Shown here: piece after piece, positions 1-6,597 of the stretch | Numbering within the stretch: position 1 is the stretch's first letter | How the letters are laid out: every line of letters begins with the position of its first letter | Origin: an uncultured Chloroflexota bacterium | GTDB lineage: Bacteria; Chloroflexota; Anaerolineae; Caldilineales; Caldilineaceae | DNA: 33,993 nucleotides | Direction: 5' to 3' | NCBI GenBank assembly: GCA_903858085.1 | Contig: CAIOHJ010000056.1 | Location: 1 to 33,993 of the forward strand | The notes under the pieces: generated by a model | What the model saw: the letters and a program-made list of their open reading frames with translations, nothing else | Database searches by the model: none | What the model was told of the DNA's origin: nothing | Program-made: the position numbers and the translations under genes

Positions 1-669
1 GGCTGTTTTCAACCCAGAAAAGCTGAAATCAAAGCGGTGGCTGGCGGGATGGCGCAGCGCGCGCGGCAGGGCAAAGGCAGCTGGGTCGCCCTGGCTGGCT
101 GCCTCTTGGATGGCAGGCCCCCCTGGAAACCCCAGATCGAGCAGGCGTGCAACTTTGTCGAACGCTTCGCCGGCGGCATCGTCGAGGGTCCCTCCCAGCC
201 GCCGATAGCGGCCATGGCCGCGCATCTCGATGAGCTCGGTGTGGCCGCCCGAGACGATCAGCACCAGGCTGGGAAAGCGGCTGGCCGGACGCTGCGGGCC
301 ATCCAGCCAGTTGGAATAGATGTGCCCTTCCAAATGGTTGACCGCAAGCAGCGGTTTGTGTGCGGCAAAAGCCAGCCCTTTGGCGGCGTTGACGCCGACG
401 AGGAGGCTGCCAGACAGCCCTGGCCCACAGGTGACGGCCACTGCGTCCAGCGCTGCCACCGAAGTAGCGGCGGTTGCCAATGCCTGAGCGATCACCGGCT
501 GGATCGCCAGCACATGCTGGCGGCTGGCCAGTTCAGGAAACACACCGCCAAACCGGCGATGCAGTTCGATCTGGGTGGCCACGACATTGGCGTGGACGAT
601 GTGGCCATCTTCGACCACCGCAGCTGCCGTCTCGTCGCAGCTGGTCTCAATTGCCAGGATTTTGGTCAT
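1..669 (-). CDS. tsaD: tRNA N6-adenosine threonylcarbamoyltransferase TsaD, C-terminus cut by the window edge
   Basis: TsaD transfers the threonylcarbamoyl group to A37 of ANN-decoding tRNAs in the cytoplasm (family knowledge). The minus strand is open from an ATG at 669 to base 1, 223 codons, with the family's opening ILAIETSCDETAAAVVED, the metal-binding HLEGH (H-x3-H), the SGGHTEL loop and the late FDFSFSGLKTA block just at the edge. Full-length TsaD is about 340 residues, so roughly one third is missing only because the window ends. The start follows a purine-rich GGGGAG stretch. It lies 23 bp behind the stop of the isomerase gene on the same strand and is probably co-transcribed with it. 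Identification is very secure; the plus-strand reading of this region is a shadow. Confidence 0.95.
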   Translation of the reverse strand, partial: MTKILAIETSCDETAAAVVEDGHIVHANVVATQIELHRRFGGVFPELASRQHVLAIQPVIAQALATAATSVAALDAVAVTCGPGLSGSLLVGVNAAKGLAFAAHKPLLAVNHLEGHIYSNWLDGPQRPASRFPSLVLIVSGGHTELIEMRGHGRYRRLGGTLDDAAGEAFDKVARLLDLGFPGGPAIQEAASQGDPAAFALPRALRHPASHRFDFSFSGLKTA

Positions 670-692
670 CGAAGTCCCCGATAGCTCCCCTG

Positions 693-1538
693 TCAGGCGA
701 TCAGAGGGGCCAGGAAGGCGTAGGCCAGACGCAGCCCACGCAAGGCCAGCTCGGGAGTCTCGCTCCAGACCGGGTCCTCATGTTCGACGCTGAGAACGCC
801 CTCGTACCCAATTTGCACCAGCGCATCCAGATAACGGTACCAGTTGACCGCTCCGTAGCCGGGCAGGCGGTAGCGCCACCAGTCGGCTTCAGCGGTGGCT
901 GCAAGCTGGCGACCATAGATCCCATACCGGTTTCGCCCCTTCTCGATGATTTCGGTGTCCTTGGCATGGGCATGCACAATGCGGTCGCCAAAGTCGTAGA
1001 TCGGCTGCAGATATTCGATGCCTTGCCAGTAAAAATGAGAAGGGTCGTAGCAAAGGCCGATGGCCGCTGAGGGAACCGCCGTGAACATTGCGTCCCACAT
1101 CTCCGGGGTGGTCGCCAGCATGGTGCCCCCGCGCGGCCAGTTTTCAAAGGCAAATTTGACACCCTTGGCTTCGGCATGGGCGGCCAGCGGGGTAAAGAGC
1201 TCGCTGAAGAGGGCAATGTTTTCCTCCCCGCTGTAGCCAGAGGCACGGCCGATGACCGTGGTGATCGTCGGAATCTGAAAACGAGCGCAGCTCTCGATCG
1301 CCGCCGTCGCACGGCGGGCACTCTCTTCCTGAACCGTCGCATCCGGGCTCAGATCTGGCAAATGAAGGGCGCCGGCGCTGTGGATGTGCAGCCCATGTTG
1401 GCGCACGATCGCCGCTGCGTCGGGGACGTTGAGTGGCATGTCGATGGCTGTATAGCCGAGCAGGGCAACCTGCTCGACAAAACTGGCAAATTCGATTTGG
1501 TGCAGGCCGTGGTTGCTTTGAAAACAGCCGAGTTGCAT
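693..1538 (-). CDS. Sugar phosphate isomerase/epimerase (xylose isomerase-like TIM barrel)
   Basis: The protein has 281 residues and belongs to the AP endonuclease family 2 / xylose isomerase-like TIM-barrel superfamily, whose members isomerise or epimerise sugars, inositols or sugar phosphates using a divalent metal. Family-like blocks are visible: FENWPRGGTMLATTPEMWDAM in mid protein, a CYDPSHFYWQG block, IVHAHAKDTE and, near the end, GVLSVEHEDP, which together supply the Glu/Asp/His metal ligands. The open frame extends 50 codons upstream, but the ATG at 1538 is chosen because an AAAGGAG ribosome site lies just before it and the protein aligns from MQLGCFQ. It directly precedes tsaD. The substrate cannot be read from the sequence. 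Confidence 0.85.
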   Translation of the reverse strand: MQLGCFQSNHGLHQIEFASFVEQVALLGYTAIDMPLNVPDAAAIVRQHGLHIHSAGALHLPDLSPDATVQEESARRATAAIESCARFQIPTITTVIGRASGYSGEENIALFSELFTPLAAHAEAKGVKFAFENWPRGGTMLATTPEMWDAMFTAVPSAAIGLCYDPSHFYWQGIEYLQPIYDFGDRIVHAHAKDTEIIEKGRNRYGIYGRQLAATAEADWWRYRLPGYGAVNWYRYLDALVQIGYEGVLSVEHEDPVWSETPELALRGLRLAYAFLAPLIA

Positions 1539-1681
1539 AAGCGTGCTCCTTTGGGTGAAGGGGTACTTCAGAAAAAGATTACAACGATCCTGGCCCCTAT
1601 TGTAACAGCAAGGGAGGTCACGGGCGCGATCGCAGCGGCGGTGTGTGGCTGGATGGAGCTTTCCAAGGCCGCCAGAGCAGG

Positions 1682-1710
1682 TTGCCAAATTTCCCCGATG
1701 TGGCTATGAT
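1682..1710 (+). promoter_or_regulatory. Sigma70-type promoter for the small secreted protein gene
   Basis: TTGCCA (1682-1687) and TATGAT (1705-1710) are separated by 17 bp, which is near consensus. The predicted start would be about 1717, giving a leader of roughly 50 nt before the ATG at 1766. It lies in the divergent gap upstream of the minus-strand isomerase gene. Confidence 0.6.
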
Positions 1711-1765
1711 CGGGCTGTCGTATGTACAAAAAAGCAAGGCGGGGAGAACCGGCAAGGAGGGGGCG

Positions 1766-1999
1766 ATGCGCAGCGGTCGATTGTGGGTGCTTGTGGGGCT
1801 TGGCGTGATGTTGTTGTTGATGGGCAATGTTCCTGCCCCATACTATGCTTGCCAGGGCAAGTCTGCAGGGGATCCCTGCAGCTATGGCTACGGTCCCTCC
1901 TGCATGGGGCCCAATGGCATCTGCCAGTTGTCCGATGCGTCTGTCGACAACCCCAGCACTGTCGATCTCAACGAACAGCTGGTTTGCCAGACCCGTTAA
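1766..1999 (+). CDS. Small secreted cysteine-rich protein
   Basis: A 77-residue protein with a clear signal sequence (MRSGRLWVLVGLGVMLLLMG) followed by about 55 exported residues containing six cysteines. These include a compact Gly/Cys block, ACQGKSAGDPCSYGYG then C-x6-C, that looks like a disulfide-stabilised minidomain. The start is fixed by AAGGAGG seven bases upstream of the ATG; the longer open frame has no ribosome site. A good promoter lies at 1682-1710. The next gene begins 20 bp after its stop on the same strand, so the two are probably one transcript. I do not recognise a named family. The pattern resembles short extracellular Cys-rich domains, but function is unknown. Confidence 0.7.
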   Translation: MRSGRLWVLVGLGVMLLLMGNVPAPYYACQGKSAGDPCSYGYGPSCMGPNGICQLSDASVDNPSTVDLNEQLVCQTR

Positions 2000-2019
2000 A
2001 CCGGGGGGGAGGGCTGGCC

Positions 2020-2373
2020 ATGCAGCTGTGGGCGTTGGGGGGGACGCTGCTGGTGGAGGGAGGGGGGATGGCTGTGGCCACCTGGCTGTTGCCTGGCTGG
2101 CGTGCACGCAGGCGGCGTTCTGTCTGGTTTGCTGTCTGGCTTGCGCTGGCCCTCAATCTGGTCAGCCACACGGCTTTCTGGTTTCTGCTGCCAGGGCTGC
2201 CGGTGGCACCGCTGTGGAAAGTCCCGGTCGGGGAGGGGATTGTCATATTGTTTGAAGGGGGAGTCTATGCTGCCTGCCTGGCGCAGCCACGCTGGAGCGG
2301 CTGGGGGGTCAGCCTGGGGCTGAATCTGGCATCCTGGGGGCTGGCCAGCCAGCTTTGGGTGTGGCTGCTCTGA
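2020..2373 (+). CDS. Small hypothetical integral membrane protein
   Basis: The protein has 117 residues and is strongly hydrophobic, with about four likely membrane segments: near residues 2-25 (WALGGTLLVEGGGMAVATWLL), 35-58, 70-88 and 95-117 (VSLGLNLASWGLASQLWVWLL). A basic RARRRR stretch follows the first segment. The ATG at 2020 sits behind a G-rich run that can serve as ribosome site. It follows the Cys-rich protein gene closely and ends 9 bp from the convergent stop of the kinase gene at 2383. No catalytic motif or family was recognised. A shared role with the secreted neighbour is only an inference from adjacency. Confidence 0.6.
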   Translation: MQLWALGGTLLVEGGGMAVATWLLPGWRARRRRSVWFAVWLALALNLVSHTAFWFLLPGLPVAPLWKVPVGEGIVILFEGGVYAACLAQPRWSGWGVSLGLNLASWGLASQLWVWLL

Positions 2374-2382
2374 GAGGAGCCG

Positions 2383-3567
2383 CTAGCGCAGGAGTGCCGG
2401 CAGAAAACCGCCCACAAAGGCATCGCCCAGCCCGATCGTCGTTGCGTTGGTTTGTTCCACGGCAGCGACTGGCACACAGCAGACCTGTGGGCCAAGCCGC
2501 CGGTGAAGCGCTGCGGCAAAGTGGGCTCCGGCGGGGGGAGGCGGGCGCTGTTCGATGGTGCGGTACGCTTCCACCCCAAAATCGTCCCCGCAGCAAAAGC
2601 GTGTGGTGGCCATGGTCACGCCGCCTTTGAGGGCGGCGGCCAGGGCAGGGCTGTTGTGGCCGTAGGCGATCGCCCAGTACATCGAATGCACCACCAGTGT
2701 GGGAACTGGGATCAGGCGCTGCAGGTCGGCGAGTGCCTGGGCCATCTGTTCCACATCCAACAGATCGAGTGAACGCCCCAGGTGGGCCTGCAACTCATCC
2801 TCGTTCAAGCTGAAAATTGTGAGCTGGCTGGCCAGCGCTGCCAGAATTCTCTGGCTGAACGCCGGGTTGTAGAATGCGGCATCTTCGTAGAAGAGCGCTG
2901 CGTTTTTGGGCAAGCTGCGCAGGATGTGGCGCAGCGAATCCAGCCGTTCCTGGAGCAACGGTTCGCTCTGCATGGCGTTGAACCCTGAGACGAGCAGGAC
3001 TTGTGCGTCGGCGATCAGATCGGCAAAGTCTTCGTTCAACGCCAGCGCAATATTGTCGCGGTCGTTGTGGTAGATGATGCGATTGGCCCGGCTGCTGCAC
3101 AGGGTGAAGCCGTTGGCCTGGATCCGGGTGCCCGGGTCGAACTGCACGATCAGATGGGGGTAGGCTGTATCCTGGGGGTTGCTGCAGACATAGGGGCTCT
3201 GGGGGGGGATGAGCCGGCGGACGTGGTCGTTGAGGGTCACCAGGTGGAGGGCTGGGGTATATCCGAGCTTGTGCATGGCGATCGCAGCGCGCACCGAGGT
3301 GCCGCCCAGCGTAATTTTTTTGGTGAAACGGCTGGCAAACTGCTCGATGAGCGGCGAGGAATCGACAAAGCGTTCCCCTCCTGTGCCGGACTGCAAGAAC
3401 TGTAAAATGGAGAGGAGCAGATCCCGTTCGCAGCGGATCGGCTGCGGGTGCAGCAGCTCTGCTGGCTGGATCGCGTATTGGGCGACCAGCCCTTCGATCA
3501 CCTGTGAATCCCAGACAATTTCGTAGTCGATGTTGTCGCCGAGCCCCAGAGCAATTTTTGCTGGCAC
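2383..3567 (-). CDS. ADP-dependent phosphofructokinase/glucokinase family sugar kinase
   Basis: The 394-residue protein fits the ADP-dependent glucokinase/phosphofructokinase family of the ribokinase superfamily, which phosphorylates a hexose or hexose phosphate with ADP as donor. Visible motifs are GLGDNIDYE at the N-terminus, LGGTSVRAA near residue 88, the NxxE metal motif as NEDE at 255-258, and the catalytic GxGD as IGLGDAFVGG with the putative base Asp382. Members are best known from archaea and animals, but some bacteria carry homologues. Translation starts at GTG 3567 behind AAGGA. It is the last gene of the sugar operon, 85 bp after the aldolase, with a perfect 14-bp hairpin in the gap. 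With the aldolase it suggests phosphorylation then cleavage of an imported sugar. Donor (ADP or ATP) and substrate are unproven. Confidence 0.75.
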   Translation of the reverse strand: MPAKIALGLGDNIDYEIVWDSQVIEGLVAQYAIQPAELLHPQPIRCERDLLLSILQFLQSGTGGERFVDSSPLIEQFASRFTKKITLGGTSVRAAIAMHKLGYTPALHLVTLNDHVRRLIPPQSPYVCSNPQDTAYPHLIVQFDPGTRIQANGFTLCSSRANRIIYHNDRDNIALALNEDFADLIADAQVLLVSGFNAMQSEPLLQERLDSLRHILRSLPKNAALFYEDAAFYNPAFSQRILAALASQLTIFSLNEDELQAHLGRSLDLLDVEQMAQALADLQRLIPVPTLVVHSMYWAIAYGHNSPALAAALKGGVTMATTRFCCGDDFGVEAYRTIEQRPPPPAGAHFAAALHRRLGPQVCCVPVAAVEQTNATTIGLGDAFVGGFLPALLR

Positions 3568-3588
3568 TGTGCGTTCCTTGTTTTGGTT

Positions 3589-3620
3589 CTGCCCAGCCTG
3601 GCGCGTGCCAGGCTGGGCAG
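3589..3620 (-). promoter_or_regulatory. Perfect hairpin between aldolase and kinase genes
   Basis: Two 14-bp arms (CTGCCCAGCCTGGC at 3589-3602 and its exact complement at 3607-3620) enclose the loop GCGT. The minus-strand transcript has no U-run after the stem, so this is not a classical intrinsic terminator. It may be an mRNA-stabilising or processing stem, or an attenuator lowering kinase expression. Confidence 0.7.
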
Positions 3621-3652
3621 AGCTGCGGTTGGGTCAACGGTCAGCGCTTTTT

Positions 3653-4528
3653 TCAGGGGAGGGGCCGCCGGTAGAGATCTGCTTTGCCTGCGGCGTCGAA
3701 GAGCTGGATTTTGTAGCGGGCCACCTCTTTCATGGCAGCAATGCAGGGGGGGTAGATCGAATTGGGCTCGCGCAGGACCGGGTCTGCCAGGATTTGGCGG
3801 CATTTTTGATAGAACGCGTCTTTGATGTCGCTGGAGATATTGATTTTGTTGATACCCAGCTTGACGGCAGCGGCGATTTCATTCTCTGGGTTGGCCGAGC
3901 CGCCGTGGAGCACGAGGGGGATGTCGACGCGTGCTGCGATTTCTTTGAGCAGGGCCAGCTTGAGCTCCGGTTTTTTGTTTTTGGGGTAGATGCCATGTGA
4001 GGTGCCGATCGCCACCGCCAGGGTGTCGACCTGGGTTGACTCGACAAAGGTGACCACGTCGTCCGGGTTGGTGTAGATGATCTCTTCCGAGCCGGCCTCT
4101 GCTTCGGGGCCGGTGGTGCCGATCGTGCCCAGTTCTCCTTCGACGGAGACATTGACTGGGTGGGCCAGCTCGACGACCCGGCGGCTGATCGCGATGTTGT
4201 CGGCCAGCGGCAGTGTGGAAGCATCGATCATGACCGAGGTAAAGCCACACTGGATCGCTTCCATGATCTGGCCCAGAGAGGATCCATGGTCGAGGTGGAT
4301 GCAGACGGGCACCGACGCCCTGATGGCCTCCTCCAGGGCAGCTTTGACAAAAGAAGTCCGCACAAAGTGCAGTTCATCGGGGTGGATGGCCAGGATCACC
4401 GGCGAGTTCATCTCTTCAGAGGCTTCCATCACCCCGCCGAGCAACATATTGCTGCTGATATTGAATGCTGGAATGGCAAAGCGGTGGGTATGGGCGACCT
4501 TCAGCAGATCTCGCATGTTCAGTAACAT
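3653..4528 (-). CDS. Class II ketose-bisphosphate aldolase (FbaA/GatY/KbaY family)
   Basis: The 291-residue protein has the features of zinc-dependent class II fructose/tagatose-bisphosphate aldolases, which cleave a ketose bisphosphate to dihydroxyacetone phosphate and an aldehyde. The catalytic Asp80 and zinc His81 are in HLDHGSS; Glu132 is in VEGELG; the other zinc histidines are His178 in GTSHGIYP and His208 in LHGGSANP; the phosphate-binding NISSD follows near residue 226. The ATG at 4528 has GGAG at good spacing (an internal Met at residue 5 is less likely). It lies 154 bp downstream of the importer permease gene and upstream of the kinase. The family does not discriminate fructose, tagatose or other ketose substrates by eye. 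Confidence 0.9.
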   Translation of the reverse strand: MLLNMRDLLKVAHTHRFAIPAFNISSNMLLGGVMEASEEMNSPVILAIHPDELHFVRTSFVKAALEEAIRASVPVCIHLDHGSSLGQIMEAIQCGFTSVMIDASTLPLADNIAISRRVVELAHPVNVSVEGELGTIGTTGPEAEAGSEEIIYTNPDDVVTFVESTQVDTLAVAIGTSHGIYPKNKKPELKLALLKEIAARVDIPLVLHGGSANPENEIAAAVKLGINKINISSDIKDAFYQKCRQILADPVLREPNSIYPPCIAAMKEVARYKIQLFDAAGKADLYRRPLP

Positions 4529-4682
4529 TGTGTTTCTCCATCATAATTTGATAACAGTCAACAAAACAAAACCCAAATTAGCATGGGGGCATCGAGCGCT
4601 GCAAGCAAACTGGCAACCTTCTGAAAGACCAATGAGGGGTCGCCACTTTCTGATTTGGGCAATTCACGCACCGTGTGGGGGG

Positions 4683-5534
4683 TCAACCTTTGACAGAACC
4701 GGCGGTCATGCCGGCAATAAAGTAGCGTTGGAAAAAGAGAAAGAGCAGCAAAACGGGCAGCGATCCCAGCACACTCATCGCCATCATTTCATTCCATTCG
4801 TAGGAGTGCTGGCCCATCAACAGCTGAATGCCGACGGGTACTGTGCGCATGTCGGTGGTCTTGGTCAAAGTCAGCGCAAACAAAAATTCGTTCCAGGCGA
4901 GCATAAAGGTATAGATGCCGACCGAGACGATACCAGGCAGCGAGATAGGCACCAGCACGCTCCAGAGCGCCACAAAAGAACTGCCGCCGTCGATCATCAC
5001 TGCTTCGTCCAGCTCGCGCGGCAGGGTGTTGAAATAGCCGGTCATCATGATGATGGCATAGGAGAGGGTGAAGACCATATAGGTCAGGATCAAGGCCAGG
5101 TAGGAGTTGTGCAGCTTCAGACCGACGATCAGGCTGAAATAGGGGATCAGCAGGGTGATCGGCGGCACAGCCTGTACCCCGATAATCAGCATATTCAACG
5201 GCTTTTTGAAAAAGAAGGTGTACCGGCTGAAACTGTAGCCTCCCAGGATGCCGACCAGCAGGGTCAGCAACGTCACCATTCCCGAGACCAGATAGCTGTT
5301 CAAAAAGAAGCGCACTTTTTCGGCGTTGGTGAAGACAGCCAGGTAGGCCCCTGCGGAGAACGATTCGGCGATCAACCGGGGGGGATACGCGAAAATTTCG
5401 GTGTTCGACTTGAACGAAGAGGCGACCATCCACAACACCGGAAACCCGGCGAAGAGGGCCCCCAGCAGGAGGGCCAACAGCACCCCCAAACGGGCAAGGT
5501 GGGTCTGGGTCGATTTGGAAAAGCGGCTATTCAT
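4683..5534 (-). CDS. Carbohydrate ABC transporter permease, MalG type
   Basis: A 283-residue inner-membrane permease with the usual six-segment layout. The first segment is LGVLLALLLGALFAGFPVLWMVASSF and the cytoplasmic EAA coupling loop reads ELDEAVMIDGGSSFVALWSVLVPISLPGI. The protein ends in the family's typical AGMTAGSVKG tail. It would pair with the upstream MalF-type permease in a sugar importer of the CUT1 class. The ATG at 5534 follows a GAGGG site and overlaps the stop of the MalF-type gene by 8 bp, indicating translational coupling. An in-frame GTG/ATG-rich extension up to 5597 lies inside the upstream gene and is rejected. Confidence 0.93.
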   Translation of the reverse strand: MNSRFSKSTQTHLARLGVLLALLLGALFAGFPVLWMVASSFKSNTEIFAYPPRLIAESFSAGAYLAVFTNAEKVRFFLNSYLVSGMVTLLTLLVGILGGYSFSRYTFFFKKPLNMLIIGVQAVPPITLLIPYFSLIVGLKLHNSYLALILTYMVFTLSYAIIMMTGYFNTLPRELDEAVMIDGGSSFVALWSVLVPISLPGIVSVGIYTFMLAWNEFLFALTLTKTTDMRTVPVGIQLLMGQHSYEWNEMMAMSVLGSLPVLLLFLFFQRYFIAGMTAGSVKG

Positions 5535-6447
5535 CGCTGGCCCTCTGTTTGCGCACATAAAACCAGGCGACGCCCATCGACAGCAGCAGAATGACAAACG
5601 CGCTGGTGGACGCCAGAGAAAATTCGTAAGAGCTGAACGCCAGTTTGTAGGTGAACGTGCTCAGCATTTCCGTGGCGCGAATCGGCCCTCCCCCGGTCGT
5701 CATCCAGATCAGGGTAAACTGCTGCATTGTCCAGATGAAGTCGAGCATTGCCAGGCTGACGATGATCGGGGTGAGCTGGGGCAGGGTGATAAAGCGGAAC
5801 AGCTGGCGTCCGTTGGCCCCATCGATCCGTCCTGCCTCGTACAGCTCGTCTGGAATTCCCTGCAGGCCGGCCAGCAGGCTGACCATGTAAAACGGGTAGC
5901 CGGCCCAGATGTTGATAAAGGTCACCGTGTGCAGCGCCAGCTGTCGAGAACTCAGCCATTCGATCTTGTCGCTGACCAGCCCTGTCCAAAGCAGCAGGTA
6001 ATTGAGGACGCCGTTGGGGTTGAGCAGCAGCCGCCAGAGGATGGCGATGATTGTCGCTGTGAAGACCCAGGGCAGGATATAGACCATGCGGAAGAGTGCT
6101 TTGGGGAGGGGGCCGATCAGGCGGGTGTTGAGCAGGAGTGCAAATGCCAGCCCCAGGAGCAGGTGGAAGAGCACACTCATCCCGGTGAAATACAAGGTAT
6201 TGAGCAGGGCCTGCTGAAAAACAGAGTCCCCCAAAATTTTGCTATAATTTTCGAACCCCACCCATTGGGGGGTTTTGTTCATGATCACATTGTCCTGCAA
6301 CGAATAGAAAAAGACCATGGCGATCGGCAGGAGCGACAGCATGGCCAGCAGCAGGAGGGTAGGGGAGAGGTAGGCGAAAGGCACAAGCTTTTTGCGCAGG
6401 GCGGGCAGCTTTTGAAAAGTTGTGGCCTGACTGTGGTTTGTGGACAA
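5527..6447 (-). CDS. Carbohydrate ABC transporter permease, MalF type (probable TTG start)
   Basis: A sugar importer permease with about six membrane segments, beginning with LVPFAYLSPTLLLLAMLSLLP. The EAA loop reads DELYEAGRIDGANGRQLFRFITLPQLTPII. The frame can be opened at GTG 6573 (348 residues), but that codon lies inside a 24-bp hairpin, and the extra 42 codons span a 13-bp tandem duplication that looks non-coding. I therefore place the start at TTG 6447, giving 306 residues and a normal short cytoplasmic N-terminus (MSTNHSQATT). No strong ribosome site is seen at either position, so the start is the uncertain part. The gene follows the binding-protein gene by about 150 bp under this start. 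Confidence 0.85.
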   Translation of the reverse strand: MSTNHSQATTFQKLPALRKKLVPFAYLSPTLLLLAMLSLLPIAMVFFYSLQDNVIMNKTPQWVGFENYSKILGDSVFQQALLNTLYFTGMSVLFHLLLGLAFALLLNTRLIGPLPKALFRMVYILPWVFTATIIAILWRLLLNPNGVLNYLLLWTGLVSDKIEWLSSRQLALHTVTFINIWAGYPFYMVSLLAGLQGIPDELYEAGRIDGANGRQLFRFITLPQLTPIIVSLAMLDFIWTMQQFTLIWMTTGGGPIRATEMLSTFTYKLAFSSYEFSLASTSAFVILLLSMGVAWFYVRKQRASDE

Positions 6448-6460
6448 GGCGGTTTTCTCG

Positions 6461-6486
6461 CTTGGAAAACAGGCTTGGAAAACAGG
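6461..6486. repeat. 13-bp perfect tandem duplication
   Basis: CTTGGAAAACAGG occurs twice head to tail (6461-6473 and 6474-6486). It lies between the hairpin and the likely start of the MalF-type gene. Because 13 is not a multiple of three, the duplication would shift the frame if the region were translated, which supports a downstream start. Confidence 0.85.
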
Positions 6487-6541
6487 CTGCGGGGCCGGAG
6501 ACAGGAGCCCCTGCACATTGGAGAACGCCTGTCTCGGGCGT

Positions 6542-6589
6542 TGGCCGGCGGTTTCGGGTGCACGCGCGTGCACTCGAAACCGCCGGCCA
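6542..6589 (-). promoter_or_regulatory. Long intra-operon hairpin after the sugar-binding protein gene
   Basis: Arms of 24 bp (6542-6565 and 6566-6589) are complementary except for one position (6557/6574). The apex is GCACGCGCGTGC. It starts 8 bp beyond the stop of the binding-protein gene on the minus strand and lacks a following T-run. In other importer operons such stems protect the binding-protein message and lower permease expression; that role here is inference. Confidence 0.8.
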
Positions 6590-6597
6590 GGCTGCAG

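Noticed and set aside
4529..4560. Promoter TATGAT just before the aldolase gene
   Set aside because: The -10-like box abuts the ribosome site and would start transcription inside it, and the -35 is poor.
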